Of a stretch of DNA of 21,533 bases, positions 15,054 to 21,181 are shown piece after piece. The stretch is from positions 1 to 21,533 of the forward strand of contig JAPYQX010000011.1 in the NCBI GenBank assembly GCA_029937135.1, in the 5' to 3' direction. A program made the translations under genes and the position numbers. This DNA is from Nitrospinota bacterium (GTDB lineage Bacteria; UBA8248). Positions within the stretch are counted from its first letter, which is position 1. Every line of letters begins with the position of its first letter. The notes below the pieces were generated by a model. It was not told the origin of the DNA. It worked only from the letters and a program-made list of their open reading frames with translations, and ran no database searches.

Positions 15054-15930
15054 ATGACAACGCCTGTGGGACCGGACGAAGAGCGGACGGGAGGGTTGCC
15101 CGAGAATCTGCCGGATGATCTAGAAACCCGATGGGAGGATGTTCTCCACGGGCGGGCCTCGGCCGGAGAGGCGGCCGCCGTGCGCCGAGAGATCGCCGCC
15201 TCGGGCCGGGGAGGCGGAATTCAAGGCCCAGGCCGAAGTGGCCGCCGCCGTCCATGCTCACGCCAGCCGGTATTCCGCACCCTCCGGGCTGTCTGTCCGT
15301 CTCCGGGAGTTGACCGGCCTCCCTCGTGCTTCCGGGCTGAAGTGGGAGAACGCGGTGTGGGCCGCCGCCGGGGCCCTGGCCGCCTCCCTGGCGATAGCGG
15401 TGGGTCTCTCGGTTTCCCAAAAACCCGAAACCCCGGAAAGGGAGCTGTTTACCATTGTTGCGAGGGAGGCCCGCGCCGAGTACCGCCGGGCGATGCTCGA
15501 TCCGCGCCCCATCCAGACCGGAAGCACGGCGCTCGAGAAAATACTGGGCTGGTTCGAGCCGCGCGTGAATTTCCGGCCGCGTGTGTATTTCGCCGGGGGC
15601 GGGGATACCGTCCTCGAAGGGGGCCGGGTGGGTTATGTATCGGGAATTAAGGTGTCCGGCTTTATTTACCGGTGGCGGGGGAAGCGGGTGATCCTCATCG
15701 TTTTCCCGGCGCTGAAGAATCCCGTCTGGGCCCGGTTGCCGAAAAAGAAGTGGCTGGCGATGAAGTGCGAAGCCCCCACGGCCAGCGTATGGCGGCGGGG
15801 TGATTTCATCTACTCCGTCGTCGGGGACGCTCCTGTGGAAAAAACTGCGGGAATTCTCCCGGGCCATCACCCCGAAGAGCGTGAAATTCTAGCGGCTAGT
15901 AGAGCTCGTCGCGGTAGACCCGTTCGGTGA
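15054..15930 (+). pseudogene. Anti-sigma factor (transmembrane), frameshifted
   Basis: Starting at the ATG at 15054, the frame reads LETRWEDVLHGRASAGEAAA and VRREIAAS, the opening of zinc-free anti-sigma cytoplasmic domains. It is then lost near 15203-15212. The next frame continues GEAEFKAQAEVAAAVHAHAS with a membrane span around WAAAGALAASLAIAVGLSV (15358-15414) and a soluble C-terminal domain, stopping at 15930. Removing one G from the G/C run near 15202-15212 joins both frames into about 291 aa (IAASAGEAEFK). It sits 11 nt behind the truncated sigma gene and would have been its membrane-bound inhibitor. The last 35 nt overlap the convergent PPOX gene. Sequencing error is the alternative to real decay. 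Confidence 0.75.
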
Positions 15931-16507
15931 GGGCGTCCTCTTCGGCGACGTTCTTGCCCGGCACCTGATCGACAACAATCTGGCCCAGGGTGGGAAACGC
16001 GCTCCGCTCGATTTTGGTTTCCTCGTCCCAGAGTCTTGAGCGGATGATGGATTTTCCGCAGTGAAAAAACGCCTCTTTCAGCTCGATCAGCAGTCCCGAC
16101 TCGGGCGGTTTGCCTCTCTCCGAGAGCGGTTCGAGGAGGGCCGGGTCGGTGGTGATCCGCGCGTCGCCGTTGACCCTGAGCGTCTCCTCGACCCCCGGCA
16201 CGAAAAAGATCAGGCCCACGCCCGGGTTGTCCAGGATATTCATCATCGAGTCCACCCGCCGGTTCCCCCGCCGGTCGGGCAGGAGAAGAGTCGTGTCGTC
16301 CACCACCTTGACGAAGCCCGGCGGGTCCCCCTTTGGAGAAGCGTCGGCGCCCCCCTCGCCCCAGGAGGCCATCACCAGGAAGGGCGATAGCGAGATGAAT
16401 CGGCGGCAGTGCGCGTCGAGGCGGGAGAGCTGGCGCTGCACCGTCCGGGGGACGGGCTCGCCGTAGTGGGCCCGGAGATCGTCCTTATTTTGAATTTTCT
16501 CGGGCAT
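15896..16507 (-). CDS. PPOX class probable FMN-dependent protein (DR_2398 type)
   Basis: A 203-aa protein of the split-barrel pyridoxamine-phosphate-oxidase superfamily. It shows LRAHYGEPVPRTVQRQLSRL, then DAHCRRFISLSPFLVMAS, DASPKGDPPGFVKVVDD, LLLPDRRGNRRVDSMMNIL, GVGLIFFVPGVEETLRVNG and FFHCGKSIIRSRLWD. This order matches the DR_2398-type FMN group; the reaction is unknown. The start at 16507 has GGAGA 7 nt upstream; a longer frame to 16729 runs into repeats and is unlikely. It is divergent from the dehydrogenase at 16804. Its 3' end overlaps the anti-sigma remnant by 35 nt. Flavin reduction or flavin/F420-linked redox is possible, since the fold also hosts F420 enzymes. Confidence 0.9.
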   Translation of the reverse strand: MPEKIQNKDDLRAHYGEPVPRTVQRQLSRLDAHCRRFISLSPFLVMASWGEGGADASPKGDPPGFVKVVDDTTLLLPDRRGNRRVDSMMNILDNPGVGLIFFVPGVEETLRVNGDARITTDPALLEPLSERGKPPESGLLIELKEAFFHCGKSIIRSRLWDEETKIERSAFPTLGQIVVDQVPGKNVAEEDALTERVYRDELY

Positions 16508-16625
16508 CGGTTTCTCTCCCTTGAGCCGTTTGTGGTTTGTGAACGGCTCCAGCCTAGCACAGCTATGCCGGGCCAAACCGCGGCGGGCCGGTTCCCGACG
16601 GCAGTGTCCCTGAATAGCCGGACCC

Positions 16626-16677
16626 CGCCCCGGTGGAAGCCGCCCAGGTGCAATCCGCCCCGGTGGGAGCCGCCCAG
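16626..16677. repeat. 15/30-nt tandem repeat in divergent spacer
   Basis: Positions 16626-16647 and 16656-16677 match over 22 nt with one difference, a 30-nt period with a visible 15-nt sub-period. Read on the minus strand in one frame it encodes LGGSH-RGGLH-LGGFH-RGGVR, a pentapeptide-like pattern. That frame has no ribosome site and runs into the PPOX gene out of phase, so I treat the element as a repeat, perhaps the relic of a pentapeptide-repeat gene. Confidence 0.5.
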
Positions 16678-16732
16678 CCGTCTTTCTCCGCCGGGCGCGG
16701 GCAGGTAGGATGGGCCCACCGGATTTCATGTT

Positions 16733-16781
16733 TCAATCCGAAAGATTATGACTCGATCTGAAAATACGAATCGATCCAAAA
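16733..16781. promoter_or_regulatory. Three phased AT-rich near-repeats upstream of dehydrogenase
   Basis: TCAATCCGAAA (16733), TCGATCTGAAA (16753) and TCGATCCAAAA (16771) recur at spacings of 20 and 18 nt, about two helical turns, just ahead of the GGAGG ribosome site of the gene at 16804. The stretch is AT-rich against a GC-rich background. It could be a regulator-binding array or promoter region. The 296-nt gap 16508-16803 otherwise holds only the GC-rich tandem repeat. Confidence 0.35.
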
Positions 16782-16803
16782 AAACCGCGCATGGAGGTGT
16801 CCG

Positions 16804-17892
16804 ATGACGATAACGGGACAAGGTGTCATATCGAGGCGCGCGGGCGAGCCCGCCTTGTTGGAGGATATTCTTCTGGACCCACCGGGGCCGGGCGAGGTGC
16901 TGGTGCGGATCCAGGCGAGCGGGGTCTGCCACACCGACCTTCACTACAAGCTCGGAAAGATCGGAGATGAGTTCCCCTACCTGCTCGGCCACGAGGCGGC
17001 GGGCATTATCGAGGAAATCGGCGAGGGCGTTACCACGGTCTCCGAGGGTGACTACGTGGTCCTCGCCTGGCGCGCTCCCTGCGGGCACTGCCGTTTTTGC
17101 GCGGCGGGCCGGCCCCACCTTTGCGCCGCGAGCCTGAACGCCGAGCCCCGGATGCGCGCGAAAAAAGACGGCCTCGTGCTAAGCCCCTCGCTCGGGATCG
17201 GCGCCTTCTCCACCCACACCGTCGTCTCGGCCAAACAGGCCATCCCCATTCCGCCCGAGTGCCCGCCCGAGCAGGCCTGCCTGATTGGCTGTGGAGTAAT
17301 GACCGGGGTGGGAGCGGCGCTTTATACGGCAGGAGTAAGCCCGGGCAGCTCGGTCGCCGTCTTCGGCTGCGGAGGAGTAGGCTGCAGCGTCATCCAGGGC
17401 GCCAGGCTCGCCCACGCCGGGCGGATCATCGCCGTCGATATCGCCGACAACAAGCTCGACTGGGCGCGCGAGTTCGGCGCGACCGATACCGTCAACGCGA
17501 AAGAGTGTGACCCGGTGGAAAAAATCAAGGAGATGACCGGCGGCAACGGCGTGAATTTTGTTTTCGAAGCCGTGGGAACCTCCGAAACCCTGCTCCAGTC
17601 GATCTGGTCGCGCGATCTGGCGGGGGTTGCCGTTCTGATCGGGGTGCCCGACCCGCAGATGGTGATGGAGCTTCCCATCCAGCGGTTTTTCGGGCTGGGC
17701 GGCTCCCTTCGGGTGAGCTGGTACGGCGACTGCCTGCCCTCGCGGGATTTCCCACTGCTGGCGGAGTGGTACAAATCGGACCAGCTCGACCTCGACCGGA
17801 TGGTCACCCGCACCATCGGACTGGGCGACACCGAAGCGGCGTTCGAGGCCATGGAGCGCGGCGAGACCTTGAGGTCGGTGATCAAGTTGTAG
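16804..17892 (+). CDS. Zinc alcohol dehydrogenase, S-(hydroxymethyl)mycothiol dehydrogenase-like
   Basis: A 362-aa class III-type MDR dehydrogenase. Catalytic zinc ligands are Cys42 (GVCHTD), His63-Glu64 (LLGHEAAG) and Cys163 (IGCGVMTG). The structural zinc ligands are Cys93, Cys96, Cys99 and Cys107. The Rossmann loop is GCGGVG (188-193) with Asp212 after it, favouring NAD+. Runs such as DEFPYLLGHEAAG, LSPSLGIGAF, GCGVMTGVGAAL, RDLAGVAVLIGVP and SWYGDCLPSRDFP match, from memory, the mycothiol-dependent formaldehyde dehydrogenase (MscR) group. That enzyme oxidises the thiol-formaldehyde adduct for detoxification. GGAGG 7 nt upstream fixes the start. It is divergent from the PPOX gene and followed by a stem-loop. 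The thiol cofactor in this organism is unknown, so a general aldehyde/alcohol role remains possible. Confidence 0.88.
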   Translation: MTITGQGVISRRAGEPALLEDILLDPPGPGEVLVRIQASGVCHTDLHYKLGKIGDEFPYLLGHEAAGIIEEIGEGVTTVSEGDYVVLAWRAPCGHCRFCAAGRPHLCAASLNAEPRMRAKKDGLVLSPSLGIGAFSTHTVVSAKQAIPIPPECPPEQACLIGCGVMTGVGAALYTAGVSPGSSVAVFGCGGVGCSVIQGARLAHAGRIIAVDIADNKLDWAREFGATDTVNAKECDPVEKIKEMTGGNGVNFVFEAVGTSETLLQSIWSRDLAGVAVLIGVPDPQMVMELPIQRFFGLGGSLRVSWYGDCLPSRDFPLLAEWYKSDQLDLDRMVTRTIGLGDTEAAFEAMERGETLRSVIKL

Positions 17893-17909
17893 GGGTGGGG
17901 GCCAGCACA

Positions 17910-17967
17910 CGAAAAGCCCCGCGGAAATGCCCCCCGGAGGGTGATTTTGGGGGGCTTGCGCTTTTCG
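17910..17967. terminator. Two-part stem-loop after dehydrogenase gene
   Basis: Outer arms CGAAAAGC (17910-17917) and GCTTTTCG (17960-17967) pair perfectly over 8 bp. Inner arms GCCCCCC (17929-17935) and GGGGGGC (17949-17955) pair over 7 bp with a 13-nt loop. It begins 17 nt after the stop codon at 17892. The T run (17962-17965) is inside the outer arm, so it is a terminator-like rather than a canonical intrinsic terminator. Confidence 0.55.
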
Positions 17968-17994
17968 GAGACCCCTGCTACGGTCCCGCCGACC

Positions 17995-18074
17995 TGTCCG
18001 CAAGGCGCGGACAAATGGTCGTTTATTGGATGTGCCGATCGATCGAAGTTCCTTCCTTGCAAGAAGCTCCTTCC
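17995..18074 (+). promoter_or_regulatory. Structured leader of the cold-shock gene
   Basis: A perfect 7-bp hairpin TGTCCGC-AAGGC-GCGGACA lies at 17995-18013. Further down, GAAGTTCCTTCC (18045-18056) and GAAGCTCCTTCC (18063-18074) are direct repeats separated by the palindrome TTGCAA. The CUCCUU in the second repeat can pair with AAGGGG of the csp ribosome site (18103-18108) with one G-U pair. This would suit a temperature-responsive leader, as known for csp mRNAs. The hairpin may instead belong to a promoter or terminator; transcription start is unknown. Confidence 0.4.
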
Positions 18075-18114
18075 ATCAGCATCTCTACACCGAATCTCCA
18101 TCAAGGGGAAAAGC

Positions 18115-18318
18115 ATGGCTACAGGTACCGTGAAGTGGTTCAACGACGCAAAAGGGTTTGGGTTCATCAGCCAGGAAGACGGAGACGATGTTTTCGTTCA
18201 TTTCTCGGCCATCGGGGGCGACGGCTTCAAGACCCTCGAGGAAGGCGATGAAGTCAACTTCGATGTCGTCAATGGACCGAAGGGGCTCCAGGCAGAGAAG
18301 GTGATGAAAGTCGCCTAA
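18115..18318 (+). CDS. Cold-shock domain protein (CspA family)
   Basis: A 67-aa single cold-shock domain that binds single-stranded RNA/DNA and acts as an RNA chaperone. MATGTVKWFNDAKGFGFI carries RNP1 (KGFGFI), and VFVHFSAI carries RNP2. The remainder, LEEGDEVNFDVVNGPKG then LQAEKVMKVA, is the usual end. AAGGGGAA (18103-18110) precedes the ATG; a longer open frame from 17941 is just leader. It stands alone, with a structured leader and a strong terminator 20 nt after the stop. Confidence 0.97.
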   Translation: MATGTVKWFNDAKGFGFISQEDGDDVFVHFSAIGGDGFKTLEEGDEVNFDVVNGPKGLQAEKVMKVA

Positions 18319-18338
18319 ATTCCGCTAGAAGCGTCACG

Positions 18339-18372
18339 AAATCGGCGGCCGGCGACGGCCGCCGATTTTTTT
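18339..18372 (+). terminator. Strong intrinsic terminator after csp
   Basis: AAATCGGCGGCCG (18339-18351) and CGGCCGCCGATTT (18356-18368) form a perfect 13-bp stem with a GCGA tetraloop and a run of seven T (18366-18372). It lies between the convergent csp and MmgE/PrpD genes, so it may stop transcription from both sides, though the minus-strand U tail is only three bases. Confidence 0.95.
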
Positions 18373-18388
18373 CTGGTTGAATTTTGGC

Positions 18389-19813
18389 CTACACCATCGC
18401 GGCTTGCGCGGTGAGCATTCCCAGTAGCGGCGCGATGTTGGGCTGATCCTCGATGGCCTCGAGGGCGGCGAGGGCTTCGGCGATGTGGCTGGCGTCGAGG
18501 GAGCGGGCGGCGCAGCCGGCGCACTCCATGAACTTGGCCCGGCGCTCCTCTGCGGTGAGCGGCCACTCGGGCGAGCCCTTCACCCGCTCATGGGTCACGT
18601 CGGCGGCGCGGCCGTCTTTCAGTTTGGCGGCGACGCGCGAGAGGCGGAAGGGGGCGTTCGAGTCGGGCACGTCATCCCCGCCCTCCCAGATATGAACGCG
18701 GGTCCTCTCTGCGAGGGTTTTGACCACATCTCCCGCGACAACCCTTTGCGGCTCAAACGAAGCGATCCCCGGAGGGCCGTGGAGCAGGGTGTGGGCCGAG
18801 GTCCACTGGGCGCTGAACTGGGCGTCCACCTGCGGATTCTGGCGGATCTCAAAGGGCTGGCCCACCATCGAGTAGGAATACCGTGTCACCCAGACATCCA
18901 CCGAGTCGATATCCCCGGCCTCGAACGCGCCGAGCTTGTCTTTTACTTCCTCCGCGGCGCTGATGACGCCGTGATTCGAGCGGCAGCAGGGATAGGGTTT
19001 TATCGAGGTGCGGATCATCTCCCAGCGCTCGCCGAGCCCCTCGGTCAGGGCCGCCGGGTCGCCTTTTCCCCCGCCGAAGAGCTCGAAGATTCCGTCCGCT
19101 CCCTCGGCGAGTCGCCTGGGGCCTGTCGCCCCGATCTCGGCGAGCGCAGCCGCCTGGACGCCAGCCCGGGCGCTGAAGGCGGGTTGGAGCCGCTTGGCGA
19201 GGGTGGCGTCGAGCAGGGCCTGGCGGTTGCCGTGGGTTTGGGCGTAGCCGAGGCCGGCGGCGTTGACGACCCCTTCTTCATCGAGGCCCATGATCTTCGC
19301 CGCGCCGGCGGCGGCGCCGATCGCCCCGTAAATTGTCGTGGGCAGCCAGCCCGAGTGGATGTGGTCGCGGACGCTGTTGCCCAGGCGAATAGTCACCTCG
19401 GCGGCTCCGGCGAGGGCGGTGATGAAGTCTTTTCCTGAAGTGGGCCGCCCCACACTCTCGGCGGCGGCGAGTATCGCCGGCAGGATGGTGACGAAAACGT
19501 GGATCGCCGTGGGGTCGTGGGTGTCGTCGTAGTCGTTCGAGTGGATCATCGCGGCGTTGAGCAGGGCCGCGGCGGGGGCCGGGAGGCGGTTGCCGTAGAC
19601 GAGGACGGTGGCCTCGGGCGCGCCGCCCCATCTAACGTAGCGCTCGACGATCTCGGCGTTGAGCGGGGCCGACGAGCCCGCGAGGGCGCAGCCGATGGTG
19701 TCGATGATGAAGGCGCGGGTGGCCTCGGCCGCCTCAGGGGGCAGATCATCGAAGCGGAGGCCCGCGTACCAGGTGAGAAGTTTCTCGGACGGGTCCAATC
19801 TGGACGGGTCCAT
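18389..19813 (-). CDS. MmgE/PrpD family protein (2-methylcitrate dehydratase-like)
   Basis: A 474-aa MmgE/PrpD protein, full length for the family. Visible are FIIDTIGCALAGSSAPLN, NAAMIHSNDYDDTHDPTAIH, the helical domain with LPTTIYGAIGAAAGAAKIMG and ALGYAQTHGNR-type residues, FELFGGGKGDP, SIKPYPCCRSNHGVI and the C-terminal lid. Known members are 2-methylcitrate dehydratase, cis-aconitate decarboxylase and iminodisuccinate epimerase; many are uncharacterised, so no reaction is assigned. It follows the hydratase alpha gene by 28 nt and looks like the last gene of that operon. No good ribosome site is seen at the ATG. The start region carries TGGACCCG three times (near 19787-19823), which may reflect slippage. 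The 3' end faces the csp terminator. Confidence 0.93.
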   Translation of the reverse strand: MDPSRLDPSEKLLTWYAGLRFDDLPPEAAEATRAFIIDTIGCALAGSSAPLNAEIVERYVRWGGAPEATVLVYGNRLPAPAAALLNAAMIHSNDYDDTHDPTAIHVFVTILPAILAAAESVGRPTSGKDFITALAGAAEVTIRLGNSVRDHIHSGWLPTTIYGAIGAAAGAAKIMGLDEEGVVNAAGLGYAQTHGNRQALLDATLAKRLQPAFSARAGVQAAALAEIGATGPRRLAEGADGIFELFGGGKGDPAALTEGLGERWEMIRTSIKPYPCCRSNHGVISAAEEVKDKLGAFEAGDIDSVDVWVTRYSYSMVGQPFEIRQNPQVDAQFSAQWTSAHTLLHGPPGIASFEPQRVVAGDVVKTLAERTRVHIWEGGDDVPDSNAPFRLSRVAAKLKDGRAADVTHERVKGSPEWPLTAEERRAKFMECAGCAARSLDASHIAEALAALEAIEDQPNIAPLLGMLTAQAAMV

Positions 19814-19841
19814 CAGGCCGGGTCCAATTTGGTCAGTTCCA

Positions 19842-20480
19842 TCAGGAGGCGACCGTTTCGGCCGTGGGAACAGCGACGCCGATCATGCAGTCCCTCGTGA
19901 CGAGGGCGGCGAGTTCTTCCTCGCTCATGTCCCCGGTGCCATCGGGACGCCGGGGGAGGACCATGTAGCGCATGTCGGCTGTCGAGTCGTGAACGCGGAT
20001 GACGGTACTCTCGGGCAGTTCAAGCCCGAACTCGGCGAGGACGGCGCGGGGCTCGCGGACGATCCGCGTGCGGTAGGCGCGCGACTTGTACCAGTCCGGC
20101 GGCAGTCCGATGAGGGTCCTCGGATAGCACGAACACAGCGTGCAGACGATGGCGTTGTGGACGCTCTCGGTGTTCTCGACGGCGACGAGGTAGTAGGTCT
20201 GCCCCATGTCGAGCCCCATCTCCTCGCAGGCGGCGGTGCCGTTCTCGAGGAGGCGCTCCTTATACGCCGGGTCGGTCCAGGCGCGGGCGACGACGGCGGC
20301 CCCCTTGGCCGGGGTACGCTGATCCATCTTCTCGACCTCGCGGCGCACGTCGTCCGCCGTGAAGACGCTCTTTTCGATGAGCAACTCGCGCACGGCGATT
20401 TCCTTGAGCTGATAATAGGTCAGCGGGCCGTCGTGGCCGGGCGGCGGGGCGTGATCGTGGCCGCCGTGCGAATCGCTCAT
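19842..20480 (-). CDS. Nitrile hydratase alpha / thiocyanate hydrolase gamma-type subunit (cobalt type)
   Basis: A 212-aa metal-binding subunit. The claw motif VCTLCSCYPR (Cys113, Cys116, Ser117, Cys118) matches the cobalt-type C-T-L-C-S-C, where two cysteines become sulfinic and sulfenic acids. GLPPDWYKSRAYRTRIVREP, then RAVLAEFGLELPE and ALVTRDCMIGVAVP are the conserved C-terminal blocks. The N-terminus is histidine-rich (His5, His8, His10, His16). A histidine-rich start is also, as I recall, a trait of thiocyanate hydrolase gamma. GGAGG lies about 9 nt before the ATG, 2 nt after the preceding gene's stop. It would hydrate nitriles to amides, or thiocyanate to carbonyl sulfide and ammonia; the sequence does not decide which. 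Confidence 0.93.
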   Translation of the reverse strand: MSDSHGGHDHAPPPGHDGPLTYYQLKEIAVRELLIEKSVFTADDVRREVEKMDQRTPAKGAAVVARAWTDPAYKERLLENGTAACEEMGLDMGQTYYLVAVENTESVHNAIVCTLCSCYPRTLIGLPPDWYKSRAYRTRIVREPRAVLAEFGLELPESTVIRVHDSTADMRYMVLPRRPDGTGDMSEEELAALVTRDCMIGVAVPTAETVAS

Positions 20481-20482
20481 TT

Positions 20483-20782
20483 TTATCCCTCCACTTCGCG
20501 GGCCGGTTCCAGCCAGTGTTCGAAAATTTCAACGTCGATGGTGTCGCCCTCGGGGCCGCCGTAGTCGGGCCAGATGTGCCGCTGGTTGAAACGGACCCGG
20601 TAGAGCGCCCGGCGGGGAAGGCCGTCCCTCGCGTAGGCCAGCTCCTCGGGGTTGGCGAAATCGCCGCAAATCCGCTCGACGACGCCGGTCCGGCCCTTGA
20701 CGTAGTGGGGCGTCCGGAGGTGGCCTATCGAGGGCGCACGCCGCACCGTCACCGCCTCGCCCGGCCGGAATCGCGCGGTCAT
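20483..20782 (-). CDS. Nitrile hydratase beta C-terminal domain as separate subunit (SH3-like)
   Basis: A 99-aa protein equal to the SH3-like C-terminal half of nitrile hydratase beta: FRPGEAVTVRRAPSIGHLRT, then PHYVKGRTGVVERICGDFAN, ALYRVRFNQRHIWP and a closing DTIDVEIFEHWLEPA. In ordinary nitrile hydratases this is fused to the helical N-terminal half. Here it is a separate gene whose ATG overlaps the upstream stop by 4 nt (ATGA at 20779-20782). Separate halves are known in thiocyanate hydrolase (three chains) and toyocamycin nitrile hydratase. GAGGA lies 9 nt before the start. Its conserved Arg residues are expected to hydrogen-bond the oxidised cysteines of the alpha subunit. Confidence 0.92.
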   Translation of the reverse strand: MTARFRPGEAVTVRRAPSIGHLRTPHYVKGRTGVVERICGDFANPEELAYARDGLPRRALYRVRFNQRHIWPDYGGPEGDTIDVEIFEHWLEPAREVEG

Positions 20783-21105
20783 CGGGCCGATTCCTCGCGT
20801 GTTTCGATCTCGGCCATTTTCCGGCCGAGTTCGTCCGAGGTGTACACCCCCCGCTCGATGAGGACGTTTGAGATCGAGGTGATCCAGCGCTCGTAGTAGG
20901 TCAACTCTTCATAGGCGCTTGGCCCGATGGACTCGATACCGCGGCGAAGCTCGTCCACCCGGACGAGGGCGCGGGACGGGTTGGAGAGAAGCATGAGGAG
21001 GGCGTCCACGCGCTTTTCCCAAAGGGCGTAGTCGTGCCCGGTCTGATCGATGGGCCCGCCGCCCGGCTCGCCGCCCATGTCGTGGTGGCCGTGATGGTCG
21101 TCCAT
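20779..21105 (-). CDS. Nitrile hydratase beta N-terminal domain as separate subunit
   Basis: A 108-aa helical protein. LWEKRVDALLMLLS, RVDELRRGIESIGP, AYEELTYYERWITSISNVLI and ERGVYTSDELGRKMAEIE match the helical N-terminal half of nitrile hydratase beta, where Y-Y-E-R-W is the key interface motif. The N-terminus, MDDHHGHHDMGGE, is very rich in His and Asp. GAGGAGG 8 nt upstream of the ATG at 21105 is the strongest ribosome site in the operon. The order of N-half, C-half, then alpha equals the order I recall for thiocyanate hydrolase genes (scnB-scnA-scnC). A nitrile hydratase accessory (activator) protein is a weaker alternative, since those share this fold. No separate cobalt chaperone gene is visible. 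Confidence 0.85.
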   Translation of the reverse strand: MDDHHGHHDMGGEPGGGPIDQTGHDYALWEKRVDALLMLLSNPSRALVRVDELRRGIESIGPSAYEELTYYERWITSISNVLIERGVYTSDELGRKMAEIETREESAR

Positions 21106-21181
21106 GGCGCATGCCTCCTCAATATTCCGGGTGCGGAAAGGATGTCACCTGAAAGCCCCCGGCGCAACAGTCCAGGAACCG

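Noticed and set aside
16508..16729. N-terminal extension of the PPOX protein to 16729
   Set aside because: The extension consists of repeat-encoded Arg/Pro/Gly, while a good ribosome site (GGAGA) sits 7 nt before the ATG at 16507.
19842..21105. Firm naming of the operon as thiocyanate hydrolase (scnBAC)
   Set aside because: Subunit layout and His-rich tails agree, but three-chain nitrile hydratases share this layout, and substrate-specific residues cannot be judged without an alignment.
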